A DNA stretch of 64,000 nucleotides from Roseovarius halotolerans (lineage in GTDB: Bacteria > Pseudomonadota > Alphaproteobacteria > Rhodobacterales > Rhodobacteraceae). This document shows positions 25,908 through 34,493 of this stretch, piece by piece. The stretch is taken from the NCBI RefSeq assembly GCF_900172255.1, contig NZ_FWFU01000004.1, forward strand, positions 186,001-250,000, written 5' to 3'. Position numbers and translations under genes: made by a program. Each line of letters opens with the position of its first letter. Positions within the stretch are counted from its first letter, which is position 1. The notes under the pieces were generated by a model. That model was not told the origin of the DNA. It did no database searches and saw nothing but the letters and a program-made list of their open reading frames with translations.

Positions 25908-26675
25908 ATGCCCTTTGAAAGAGTGACCCCCGAAAAGCTGTCGACCGCCGTCACGCGGCAGATCGAGAAGCTGATCCTGCGCGGCATCCTGCGCCCCGGC
26001 GAGCGCCTGCCTTCGGAGCGAGAACTGGCCGAGCGGCTGGGCGTGTCGCGCCCGTCGCTGCGCGAGGCGGTGGCCGAATTGCAGGACAAGGGGCTTTTGA
26101 GCACACGGGCCGGCGCGGGGATCTTCGTGGCCGATGTTCTGGGCAACGCCTTTTCACCCGCGCTGATCCGGCTGTTCGCCGATCATAACGAGGCGGTGTT
26201 CGACTATATCGCCTTTCGCCGCGATCTGGAGGGGCTGGCGGCGGAACGCGCCGCGCGGCTGGCCTCGGATACCGATCTTCAGGTCATCCAGGCGGTGTTC
26301 GACAAGATGGAAGCCGCCCACGAAAAGCCCAACCCGCAGGACGAGTCGCGCCTTGATGCGGAATTCCACATGGGCATCATCGAGGCGAGCCATAACGTGG
26401 TGATGCTGCACATGATGCGCTCGATGTTCCAGCTCTTGCAGGAAGGCGTGTTCTACAACCGGCAGGTCATGTTCAAGCAGCGCACCACGCGCGGCGCGCT
26501 TCTGGATCAGCACCGGGCGATCAACACTGCCCTTCAGGCCCGCGACGCTGAGGGCGCGCGCGCCGCGGTGACCGCGCATCTCAATTATGTCGAGACGTCG
26601 CTCAGCGACCAGCAGCGGGCCGAGCGCAACGAGGCCATCGCCCGCCAGCGTTTCGACCACGAAAAGTCGCGCTGA
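25908..26675 (+). CDS. GntR-family (FadR subfamily) transcriptional regulator
   Basis: A 255-residue DNA-binding regulator. The N-terminal winged helix shows ILRPGERLPSERELAERLGVSRPSLREAVAELQ (about residues 25-57), and the C-terminal all-helical FCD ligand domain contains DAEFHMGIIEASHN and a metal-type histidine set. FadR/PdhR/LldR relatives sense small carboxylates and repress nearby genes. It sits 179 bp before preT on the same strand, so it may act on the pyrimidine dehydrogenase genes or on itself; its effector is unknown. Confidence 0.9.
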   Translation: MPFERVTPEKLSTAVTRQIEKLILRGILRPGERLPSERELAERLGVSRPSLREAVAELQDKGLLSTRAGAGIFVADVLGNAFSPALIRLFADHNEAVFDYIAFRRDLEGLAAERAARLASDTDLQVIQAVFDKMEAAHEKPNPQDESRLDAEFHMGIIEASHNVVMLHMMRSMFQLLQEGVFYNRQVMFKQRTTRGALLDQHRAINTALQARDAEGARAAVTAHLNYVETSLSDQQRAERNEAIARQRFDHEKSR

Positions 26676-26854
26676 CCCCGCTTTCTGCCCCCGCTTTCAA
26701 ACAGATGCCGGAATGCGCCGCAGCGGCGCACGCATGGCCGCATTGCGGCCAAGGCCTTGGGATTGCGATTATTTTTCCGCCTTAATTTTACCATTTGATA
26801 AAAAATAGAATCGTGGAATACTGATTCCTGCAATGACAAATTCTGGAGGCCCCC

Positions 26855-28180
26855 GTGAGTGAGACCGCACTGACCCCAGGCATCGTCGCCGGACGGCTGA
26901 GCGCCCCGGCCTATGACGAGAACTTCGGTGATCTGCATCCGCGTCTGGACGAGCATGAGGCGCTTGTCGCCGCCGACCGCTGCTACTTCTGCCATGACGC
27001 GCCCTGCATCACAGCCTGCCCGACCGGGATCGACATCCCGCTGTTCATCCGCCAGATCGCCACCGGCACGCCCGAGGCGGCAGCCGAAACGATCCTGAGC
27101 CAGAATATCCTTGGCGGCATGTGCGCCCGCGTCTGCCCCACGGAAACCCTGTGCGAGGAGGCCTGCGTGCGCGAGGCTGCCGAGGGCAAGCCGGTGCTGA
27201 TCGGCCAGTTGCAGCGCTATGCCACCGACACGCTGATGGAGGCGGGCACGCATCCCTTTACCCGCGCCGCCCCCACCGGCAAGCGCATCGCCGTGGTCGG
27301 GGCCGGTCCTGCGGGCCTGGCCTGTGCGCACCGCCTGGCCATGAAAGGCCACGAGGTGACGATCTTCGATGGGCGCGACAAGCCCGGCGGGCTGAATGAA
27401 TACGGCATCGCCGCCTACAAGGCGGTGGATGATTTCGCCGAACGCGAGGTGGACTGGCTGCTCAAGATCGGCGGCATCCGCATCGAGACCGGCAAGCGGC
27501 TGGGCCGCGACATGACCCTGGCCGAGGTGGCGGGGGATCATGACGCGGTATTCCTTGGCATCGGCCTTGGCGGGGTCAATGCGCTGTCGCTGGAGGGCGA
27601 GGACAAGGACGGTATTCGCGATGCTGTCGATTTCATCGCCGAACTGCGTCAGGCCAGCGACCTTACCGCGCTGCCCATCGGGCGCGACGTGGTGGTGATC
27701 GGTGGCGGCATGACGGCGGTGGACGCCGCGGTGCAGGCCAAGCTGCTGGGCGCGCTGAACGTGAGCCTGGTCTATCGCCGGGGTCGCGAGCGGATGAATG
27801 CCAGCGTCTTCGAACAGGACCTGGCGGCCTCCAAGGGCGTACGCATCATCACCAACGCGCAACCCGTGGCGATCCACGGCAACGGCGCGGTGCGCGAGGT
27901 CGAGTTTGAATATACCGACGACAACCTGAAACCCACCGGCCAGACGTTCCGGCTGGCGGCTGACCAGGTGTTCAAGGCGATCGGCCAGACGCTTGATGCC
28001 AGCGCCGCCCTGCCCGCGCTCGAGGGGCGCAAGATCCGCGTGACCGGCGCCGGGCGCACCAGCAGCGAGGGCATCTGGGCCGGGGGCGATTGCGCCACGG
28101 GCGGCGATGACCTGACGGTGACCGCCGTCGCCGAGGGCCGCGACGCGGCCGAAGACATCCACGCCAGCCTGATGGGCTGA
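26855..28180 (+). CDS. preT: NAD(P)-dependent dihydropyrimidine dehydrogenase subunit PreT
   Basis: The electron-entry subunit: passes electrons from NAD(P)H through FAD and iron-sulfur clusters to PreA for reduction of uracil or thymine. The 441-residue protein has N-terminal cysteine groups CYFCHDAPCITACP and CARVCPTETLCEEAC, an FAD Rossmann motif VVGAGPAGLACAHR and an NAD(P) motif VIGGGMTAVDAA. The start is GTG at 26855, preceded by TCTGGAGG. An AT-rich promoter-like stretch lies upstream. preA follows after 29 bp; the two form the enzyme. Confidence 0.95.
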   Translation: MSETALTPGIVAGRLSAPAYDENFGDLHPRLDEHEALVAADRCYFCHDAPCITACPTGIDIPLFIRQIATGTPEAAAETILSQNILGGMCARVCPTETLCEEACVREAAEGKPVLIGQLQRYATDTLMEAGTHPFTRAAPTGKRIAVVGAGPAGLACAHRLAMKGHEVTIFDGRDKPGGLNEYGIAAYKAVDDFAEREVDWLLKIGGIRIETGKRLGRDMTLAEVAGDHDAVFLGIGLGGVNALSLEGEDKDGIRDAVDFIAELRQASDLTALPIGRDVVVIGGGMTAVDAAVQAKLLGALNVSLVYRRGRERMNASVFEQDLAASKGVRIITNAQPVAIHGNGAVREVEFEYTDDNLKPTGQTFRLAADQVFKAIGQTLDASAALPALEGRKIRVTGAGRTSSEGIWAGGDCATGGDDLTVTAVAEGRDAAEDIHASLMG

Positions 28181-28209
28181 GCGCGCCAGCACGCAAGGAG
28201 ATCAGCGAC

Positions 28210-29514
28210 ATGGCCAATCTCGAAACGAACTTCATCGGTATCAGATCGCCCAACCCGTTCTGGCTGGCTTCGGCACCGCCGACGGACAAGGAATACAACG
28301 TGCGCCGCGCCTTCGAGGCGGGCTGGGGCGGTGTGGTCTGGAAGACCCTGGGCGAGGAAGGCCCGCCCGTCGTCAATGTGAACGGGCCGCGTTACGGCGC
28401 GATCTGGGGCGCTGATCGGCGGCTTCTGGGGCTCAACAATATCGAGCTGATCACCGACCGCCCGCTTCAGACCAATTTGGACGAGATGACCCGCGTCAAG
28501 CGCGACTATCCCGACCGCGCGCTGATCGCGAGCCTGATGGTGCCGGTCAACGAGGATGCGTGGAAATCCATCCTCGAGCGCGTGATCGAAACCGGCTGCG
28601 ACGGTGTCGAGCTGAATTTCGGCTGTCCACATGGCATGAGCGAGCGCGGCATGGGCAGCGCCGTCGGACAGGTGCCCGAATATGTCCAGCAGGTCACCGA
28701 ATGGTGCAAGAAACATTCTGACCTGCCGGTGATCGTGAAACTGACGCCCAATATCGCGGATATCCGCAAACCGGCGCAGGCGGCCAAGGATGGCGGCGCC
28801 GACGCGGTCAGCCTGATCAACACGATCAACTCGATCACCTCGGTCGATCTCGACATGTTCTCGCCCGAGCCGATGATCGACGGCAAGGGCGCGCATGGGG
28901 GCTATTGCGGACCGGCGGTGAAACCCATCGCGTTGAACATGGTGGCCGAGATTTCACGCTCGCCCGATCTGGCGGGACTGCCGATCTCGGGGATCGGCGG
29001 CGTCACCACATGGCGCGACGCGGCCGAGTTCATGGCCCTCGGCGCGGGCAATGTGCAGGTGTGCACGGCGGCGATGACCTATGGGTTCAAGATCGTGCAG
29101 GAGATGATCTCGGGCCTGTCGCAATACCTGGACGAAAAGGGAATGACCTCGGTCGACGAACTGGTCGGGCGGGCGGTGCCCAATGTGGTGAACTGGCAGG
29201 ATCTGAACCTGAACTACATCAGCAAGGCGCGGATCGACCAGGATGCCTGCATCAAGTGCGGTCGCTGCTATGCGGCCTGCGAGGATACGAGCCACCAGGC
29301 GATTTCCATGTCGGAGGACCGCGTCTTCGAGGTGATCGACGCCGAATGCGTGGCCTGCAACCTCTGTGTCAATGTCTGCCCGGTCGAAGGCTGCATCACG
29401 ATGGAGCGCATGCCCGCGGGCGAGGTCGACCCGCGCACCGGCAAGACGGTCAGCGACGATTACGCCAACTGGACAACGCATCCCAACAACCCGATGGGCT
29501 GCGCCGCCGAATAG
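28210..29514 (+). CDS. preA: NAD-dependent dihydropyrimidine dehydrogenase subunit PreA
   Basis: Catalytic subunit that reduces uracil/thymine to dihydrouracil/dihydrothymine. The 434-residue protein has an FMN TIM-barrel with the active-site loop NFGCPHGMSERGMGS, where Cys139 corresponds to the proton-donating cysteine of mammalian DPD. A C-terminal ferredoxin domain carries two [4Fe-4S] motifs, CIKCGRCYAAC and CVACNLCVNVC, for electrons coming from PreT. It is the first enzyme of the reductive pathway whose next two steps are encoded at 33-36 kb. Confidence 0.96.
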   Translation: MANLETNFIGIRSPNPFWLASAPPTDKEYNVRRAFEAGWGGVVWKTLGEEGPPVVNVNGPRYGAIWGADRRLLGLNNIELITDRPLQTNLDEMTRVKRDYPDRALIASLMVPVNEDAWKSILERVIETGCDGVELNFGCPHGMSERGMGSAVGQVPEYVQQVTEWCKKHSDLPVIVKLTPNIADIRKPAQAAKDGGADAVSLINTINSITSVDLDMFSPEPMIDGKGAHGGYCGPAVKPIALNMVAEISRSPDLAGLPISGIGGVTTWRDAAEFMALGAGNVQVCTAAMTYGFKIVQEMISGLSQYLDEKGMTSVDELVGRAVPNVVNWQDLNLNYISKARIDQDACIKCGRCYAACEDTSHQAISMSEDRVFEVIDAECVACNLCVNVCPVEGCITMERMPAGEVDPRTGKTVSDDYANWTTHPNNPMGCAAE

Positions 29515-29591
29515 GACCGCCTGAGCGGCGCGGGCGCGGCCCCTCCCCGGCGCCGCGCCGCGCAGAAGGTCCGCCCTGCTGCCCGGTTTCC

Positions 29592-31547
29592 CTATTCGCT
29601 GAGGCGTGTGCGGTGCCGGGCGGCGTCATCCTTTCGCCCCGCCGCATCCAGCATCTCGATGGTGGCACGCCGCACGCCGGTGGATTCGGGGCGGATGTCG
29701 AGCGCCGAAAGATAGGCCTCTATGGCGCGTTCGTTCTCGCCCATCGCCCGTTTCAGGTTTGCCAGCAGGGTCCAGCCTTGCCAGTGATTGGGGCGTAGTT
29801 CGACCACCTTTTCGGCATGGGCCAGCGCCTCGGGCACCTGCCCCTGATCCGCCAGGAACCGCGCCAGGTGAACACGGGGTTCGATATTGTCGGGCAGGCT
29901 GTCGACAACGCGGCGCAGGATCGAGACCGCCTGCGCCGGATCGCCGGTGCGATACAGCACCACGGCGACCGCCGTGACCGCCTTGGGGTTCTCGGGCGCG
30001 AGGGACAGGACCTTTCCGGCGATCTGACGCGCGGCAGCGAAGTTCTGTTGCGTGACATAGGATTGAAGCAGCACGAGCCAGGGTTCGTAATGCTCGACCT
30101 TGCCCTGCACCAGCACCTGATGGAGGTCGCGCGCGGCGGTGGTGCTTGCAAAGGCAGAGTATTCCAGCACCGACATCAGCGCGAGCGCGGCTTTCTCACC
30201 CTCGGGCAGGGGCTGGTCGGGATCGGCCAGCATGATGCGCTCGACCTCGACCTTCTGGCTGGTGATCGGTGCCAGCAGTTCGGATTCCGGCCCCGGATCG
30301 CGGACGATCTTGTGGTCGGTCATGGTCACTTCGACAACGTCCTGTGTGCGCCGTTCCGGCATGTGGCAGGCGGTGCAGTCGTCGCTTGCGCTGATCGTCG
30401 GGTGGACAGCATCTGCGGCGGCCATTTCGGGCAGGCCCGCATCATCCGTCTCGTGGCAGGCGAGGCAGGCGTCACGGTAATGCGCCGCCCGTTCCTCGGG
30501 TTTGATCTTGACGTGGGGATCATGGCACGAGAGGCAACCGAGCTGCCCCTCGCTTTCGATGAAACAGGCACTTTGCTCCATCCGGTAGGGGTGGTGGTTG
30601 ATCTCGAAGCGGTCGTCATGGGCGATCTGCGCATCCTCGATATCCATCTTGACGATGAAATCGCCAAGCGACTGGCCGGGACGGAATGAAAACTCCTCGC
30701 GGCCAAGGCGAAGCTGGCCGTTGACGGTGGCGGTGGGCTGCATGTGGCAGCCATAGCAGATGCTGTAGAGTTCCTCGCGCGCCAGCTTGCCGGGATTGAC
30801 GATGGCCGAATGCAGCGCATCGAGGTCGGCCTCGCCCGAATAGGCCTTGCTCACGTGCTCGGCGCCGGGGCCGTGACAGCGCTGACAACTGATGCCTTCG
30901 GGCAGGTCCTCGGGGAACAGCATCGGGTGTCCGGCCTTGCCGCTGTTCTCGGAATAGGCGGCGTAGGAGTTGTGACAGGCCATGCAGCGGGTCGAGACCG
31001 CGCGCATGACACCCTCATGCTCGGGAAATTCATAGCCGGGCGCCATCGCCCAGATGCCCTCTTGCGTGTACCAGGACAGCGGCAACTGAAACAGCGCGCC
31101 ATCCGGGGTCTGATAGAGATAGATGCGCGAGTGGTTGCCCGACCCCAGCACCCAATCCACCTTGACCGAGAAGACATCGATCCGGCTGCCATCGGAGGCC
31201 AGACCATAGCGCGTGAACCAGTACTCGTCGCCGCGCAGCTCCATTTCATAGTAACGCTGGCTCGGTTCATGGAAATAGGGGCTTTGCGCGAAATCCTCGA
31301 TCACCTTCTCGGGCGAGGGGCTGTAGAAACTGCGCGCCATCCCCATTTCGGCGAAACTCTCGGCCTTGTCGGCGTGGCACTGGGCGCAGACCTGATCGGG
31401 CACATAGCCCGCCGCGGCGCCCTGACTGACGGGTATGCCCATCTCGCGCAGGATATCGTCCTGCTCGGTCATGGTCTCGGCCCAGATCGGCATGGGCAGG
31501 AATAGCAGGGCAAAGCAGAGCGCTATGCGCGTCGGTAGATGTTTCAA
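29592..31547 (-). CDS. Seven-heme c-type cytochrome with C-terminal TPR repeats
   Basis: A 651-residue exported protein with a signal peptide (about 1-23). Seven CXXCH motifs start at residues 54, 188, 221, 264, 338, 361 and 391 (CAQCH, CMACH, CQRCH, CYGCH, CLSCH, CLACH, CTACH). After about residue 470 come tetratricopeptide-like repeats (for example PENPKAVTAVAVVLYRTGDP and PNHWQGWTLLANLKRAMGE). Multiheme cytochromes move electrons in the periplasm; TPRs bind partner proteins. It is convergent with preA (77-bp gap) and is followed upstream by the rutR genes. I cannot name its redox partner or a reaction. Confidence 0.9.
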   Translation of the reverse strand: MKHLPTRIALCFALLFLPMPIWAETMTEQDDILREMGIPVSQGAAAGYVPDQVCAQCHADKAESFAEMGMARSFYSPSPEKVIEDFAQSPYFHEPSQRYYEMELRGDEYWFTRYGLASDGSRIDVFSVKVDWVLGSGNHSRIYLYQTPDGALFQLPLSWYTQEGIWAMAPGYEFPEHEGVMRAVSTRCMACHNSYAAYSENSGKAGHPMLFPEDLPEGISCQRCHGPGAEHVSKAYSGEADLDALHSAIVNPGKLAREELYSICYGCHMQPTATVNGQLRLGREEFSFRPGQSLGDFIVKMDIEDAQIAHDDRFEINHHPYRMEQSACFIESEGQLGCLSCHDPHVKIKPEERAAHYRDACLACHETDDAGLPEMAAADAVHPTISASDDCTACHMPERRTQDVVEVTMTDHKIVRDPGPESELLAPITSQKVEVERIMLADPDQPLPEGEKAALALMSVLEYSAFASTTAARDLHQVLVQGKVEHYEPWLVLLQSYVTQQNFAAARQIAGKVLSLAPENPKAVTAVAVVLYRTGDPAQAVSILRRVVDSLPDNIEPRVHLARFLADQGQVPEALAHAEKVVELRPNHWQGWTLLANLKRAMGENERAIEAYLSALDIRPESTGVRRATIEMLDAAGRKDDAARHRTRLSE

Positions 31548-31659
31548 GATGGCTGGTCCGTCGCTTGTTCGCGCTTCCAGCTAACGCGATAGCGGGCGCG
31601 AAAGAAACTTCGACGACGCCCCGAAAGCGCCGAAGCCCCCGCGCCGTGCTCTTGCTGCA

Positions 31660-32286
31660 TCAATCCGGGCGCGGCTCCAGCACCCGCCGGAACAGCGTGT
31701 CGAGGAACGCCTCGGCGGTCTCGAACACGGGTCCGTCCCCCATGAGAACCCGCACCTGCGCGTCGAAATCCGCGTAATGCTGGGTCGTTGCCCAGATCGA
31801 GAAGATCAGGTGATGCGGATCGACCGGCGCCAGCCGCCCCGCATCGACCCAGCCCTGGATCAGTGCCGCCTTATCGGCGACCAGCGGGCGCAGCACCGCT
31901 TCGAGATGCGGCGCGATGCGCGGCGCGCCTTGCAGGATCTCGTTGGCGAAAAGGCGGCTTTCGCGGGGGAATTCACGGCTCATCTCAAGCTTGCGCTGCA
32001 CATAGGTCAGGATCTCGGCCAGCGGATCGCCCGCCGCGTCGACCTCGCGCAGCGGCGCAAGCCATGCATCCATCAGCTTGTTGAGAAGGGTGACGTGAAT
32101 CTCTTCCTTGCCGGTGAAGTAGTAGAGGATATTGGGCTTGGAGAGGCCCGAGGCCTCGGCGATCTGATCGAGCGTCGCACCGCGATAGCCATGCTGCGCG
32201 AATACCTCGAGCGCAGCTTCGAGGATGCGCTTGCGATTGCGGATCTGGATGCGCGTTGGCTTTTTCGCGGACTTCAGTTCGGTCAT
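31660..32286 (-). CDS. rutR: RutR-type TetR-family regulator (closest to E. coli RutR)
   Basis: A 208-residue regulator. The N-terminal helix-turn-helix is GATLDQIAEASGLSKPNILYYFTGKEE. The C-terminal half follows E. coli RutR closely, for example LAPVDPHHLIFSIWATTQHYADF, WLAPLREV and SRLFANEILQGAP. RutR senses uracil/thymine and controls pyrimidine and purine catabolism. It lies 74 bp downstream of a second RutR-like gene in the same direction, so the two are probably cotranscribed from the divergent promoter at 33.0-33.1 kb. Confidence 0.88.
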   Translation of the reverse strand: MTELKSAKKPTRIQIRNRKRILEAALEVFAQHGYRGATLDQIAEASGLSKPNILYYFTGKEEIHVTLLNKLMDAWLAPLREVDAAGDPLAEILTYVQRKLEMSREFPRESRLFANEILQGAPRIAPHLEAVLRPLVADKAALIQGWVDAGRLAPVDPHHLIFSIWATTQHYADFDAQVRVLMGDGPVFETAEAFLDTLFRRVLEPRPD

Positions 32287-32360
32287 GCGGGGCTCCGGGT
32301 GCCGGGGTCAGCCCCCAGATTGGGCCATTTTCGCGCCGCGTGAAAGGGCGTTGCACCCGC

Positions 32361-33002
32361 TCAGGCCGAAGGAATTGCGCCGATGCCGGTCAGGATGATC
32401 GTCTTGACCGAGTCCTTGGCCGCCTCCCACTGCGCGTCCGAGAGGGGCGCGTTGCCGTTCAGGGTTTCGATCTGGTGGCCGAAATCGGCGTAATGCTGGG
32501 TGGTGGCCCAAAGCATGTAAAGCAGGTGGCGCGGGTCGACCGGGTTCATCTTGCCCTCGTCGATCCAGCGCCGGATGATCGCCATGCGCCCTTCGGTCCA
32601 TTCCACCAGGGTGGTTTCAAGATAGTCCTGGATCACCGGCGCGCGGTGCATCACCTCGGAGGCCCAGACCTTGGACCCGGCCGGATGGCGGCGGCTGATT
32701 TCCATCTTGGCGTCGATATAGGCACCGATTCCCTCGACCGGGCCGGGGGCGTTGTCGAAAATGTCGGCGGCTTTGAGCCAGTCGTGGAAAATCGCTTGCA
32801 CGACGCGGCGATAAAGCGATTCCTTTGTTGGGAAATAATAATGCAGATTGGCCTTGGGCAGGCCCGCGAGATCGGCGATCAGCTGCATGGTGGCGCCGCC
32901 AAACCCTGCCTCTGCAAAGACTTTTTCCGCTGCCTCAAGAATGAGCTTTTCATTCTCGCGGCGGATGTCCTTCTTGCTGAGAGGCCTGGTCTCTTGGGTC
33001 AT
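32361..33002 (-). CDS. Second RutR-like TetR-family regulator
   Basis: A 213-residue paralogue of the neighbouring RutR. The DNA-binding part has GATMQLIADLAGLPKANLHYYFPTKESLY, and the ligand domain ends NPVDPRHLLYMLWATTQHYADFGHQ. I chose the ATG at 33002 over the one at 33041, because the latter would place the start codon inside the palindrome at 33026-33041. It is divergent from the hydrolase gene (143 bp between starts) and reads away from the two operator-like palindromes, so it is likely to bind them and autoregulate. Confidence 0.87.
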   Translation of the reverse strand: MTQETRPLSKKDIRRENEKLILEAAEKVFAEAGFGGATMQLIADLAGLPKANLHYYFPTKESLYRRVVQAIFHDWLKAADIFDNAPGPVEGIGAYIDAKMEISRRHPAGSKVWASEVMHRAPVIQDYLETTLVEWTEGRMAIIRRWIDEGKMNPVDPRHLLYMLWATTQHYADFGHQIETLNGNAPLSDAQWEAAKDSVKTIILTGIGAIPSA

Positions 33003-33025
33003 CGCGGGGCCTGTCCAGAAATTTC

Positions 33026-33041
33026 TTGACCGGTTGGTCAA
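33026..33041. promoter_or_regulatory. RutR-type operator, site 1 (TTGACC-N4-GGTCAA)
   Basis: TTGACCGGTTGGTCAA has perfect 6-bp arms and fits the RutR consensus TTGACC-N4-GGTCAA. It lies 24 bp upstream of the RutR-like start codon at 33002. Confidence 0.75.
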
Positions 33042-33058
33042 CGTGTGGTGCCATCATC

Positions 33059-33074
33059 TTGACCATACGGTCAG
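33059..33074. promoter_or_regulatory. RutR-type operator, site 2 (TTGACC-N4-GGTCAG)
   Basis: TTGACCATACGGTCAG differs from a perfect palindrome only at its last base. Its centre is 33 bp from that of site 1, about three helical turns, so two dimers could sit on one face. It is 72 bp before the hydrolase start. Confidence 0.72.
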
Positions 33075-33145
33075 GTTAAGACCGTTGGCAAGAGGCCCGG
33101 ATATCACCGGCCCGCCAAGGCGACGACAACAGGGAGACAAGGACG

Positions 33146-34396
33146 ATGGCCGCACCCGGCGAGAACCTCAGGATCAATGGCGACCGGCTGTGGGACAGCC
33201 TGATGGAGATGGCCAAGATCGGCCCCGGTGTCGCCGGCGGCAACAACCGCCAGACCCTGACCGATGCCGATGCCGAAGGGCGCGCCCTGTTCAAGGAGTG
33301 GTGCGAGGCGGCGGGCTGCACGATGGGGCTCGATCAGCTGGGCAACATGTTCGCGCGCCGCGAGGGCACCGACCCCGACGCGCTGCCGGTCTACGTGGGC
33401 AGCCATCTCGACACCCAGCCCACGGGCGGGAAATATGACGGGGTGCTGGGCGTGCTCGGCGGGCTTGAAATCCTGCGCACGCTCAATGACCTCGGGATCA
33501 AGACGCGCCACCCGATCGTCGTGACCAACTGGACCAACGAGGAAGGCACGCGGTTTGCCCCGGCGATGCTGGCATCGGGGGTGTTCGCGGGCGTGCACGA
33601 ACAGGATTGGGCCGAAGCGCGCGAGGACGCCGAGGGCAAGCGGTTCGGCGACGAGCTGGACCGGATCGGCTGGCGCGGCGAGGAAGCCGTGGGCGCGCGC
33701 AAGATGCACGCTTTTTTCGAGCTGCATATCGAACAGGGTCCAATTTTGGAGGCCGAGGGCAAGGATATCGGCGTGGTCACCCACGGCCAGGGGCTGAGTT
33801 GGACGCAGGTGACGATCACCGGCAAGGAGAGCCATACCGGCTCGACCCCGATGCCGATGCGCCGCAATGCCGGGCTGGCGATGGCGCGGGTGCTGGAAAA
33901 GGTCGAGGAGATCGCCCTCAGTCACGCCCCCGACGCGGTGGGCGCGGCGGGCCATATCGACATCTATCCCAATTCGCGCAACGTGATCCCCGGCAAGGCC
34001 GTGTTCACCGTCGATTTCCGCTCGCCGGAACTGCCGGTGATCGAGGACATGGTGACGCGCATGAAAGAGGCCGCGCAGGCGATCTGCGCCGATATGGGCT
34101 GCGAGGTGGAATTCGAGAAGGCCGGCGGGTTCGACCCGGTGGAGTTCGATCCGGGCTGCGTCAAGGCGGTGCGCGACGCCGCCGAACGGCTGGGCTATTC
34201 GCATCGCGACCTGGTGTCGGGCGCGGGCCATGACGCCTGCTGGATCAACCGCGTCGCCCCCACGGCGATGGTGATGTGCCCCTGCGTTGACGGGCTGAGC
34301 CATAACGAGGCCGAGGAGATCAGCAAGGACTGGGCGACCGCCGGGGCGGATGTGCTGATGCATGCGGTGGTCGAGACCGCCGGGATCGTGGACTAG
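33146..34396 (+). CDS. N-carbamoyl-beta-alanine amidohydrolase (beta-ureidopropionase), Zn-dependent
   Basis: Hydrolyses N-carbamoyl-beta-alanine to beta-alanine, CO2 and ammonia, step three of reductive pyrimidine breakdown. The 416-residue M20/AmaB-HyuC-type protein shows the dinuclear metal site: His87 in GSHLDTQPTGGKYDGV, Asp98, Glu132/133 in NEEGTRF, and the distal GLSHNEAEE. HIEQGPILE is the family's substrate motif. It starts 143 bp from the divergent regulator across two RutR-type sites, and hydA follows. AmaB-family enzymes also act on N-carbamoyl-L-amino acids, so the substrate is assigned from context. Confidence 0.93.
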   Translation: MAAPGENLRINGDRLWDSLMEMAKIGPGVAGGNNRQTLTDADAEGRALFKEWCEAAGCTMGLDQLGNMFARREGTDPDALPVYVGSHLDTQPTGGKYDGVLGVLGGLEILRTLNDLGIKTRHPIVVTNWTNEEGTRFAPAMLASGVFAGVHEQDWAEAREDAEGKRFGDELDRIGWRGEEAVGARKMHAFFELHIEQGPILEAEGKDIGVVTHGQGLSWTQVTITGKESHTGSTPMPMRRNAGLAMARVLEKVEEIALSHAPDAVGAAGHIDIYPNSRNVIPGKAVFTVDFRSPELPVIEDMVTRMKEAAQAICADMGCEVEFEKAGGFDPVEFDPGCVKAVRDAAERLGYSHRDLVSGAGHDACWINRVAPTAMVMCPCVDGLSHNEAEEISKDWATAGADVLMHAVVETAGIVD

Positions 34397-34454
34397 GGGG
34401 CGCTGCCCCCGTCGCCGCAAGCGGCGACTCCCCCGGGATATTTATGAACAGAAG
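34396..34454 (+). repeat. Terminator-like dispersed repeat, copy A
   Basis: Begins on the last base of the hydrolase stop codon. It has a GGGGG-CGCTG-CCCCC stem, a GTCGCCGC-AA-GCGGCGAC stem, then CCCCCGGGATATTT and AACAGAAG. It matches copy B (41596-41654) at all but one of 59 positions and shares its layout with copies at 41776-41840 and 58043-58104. Confidence 0.85.
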
Positions 34455-34493
34455 AAGCGCCGGGGCCGGAAAAGACAGACAGGGAGACATGAC

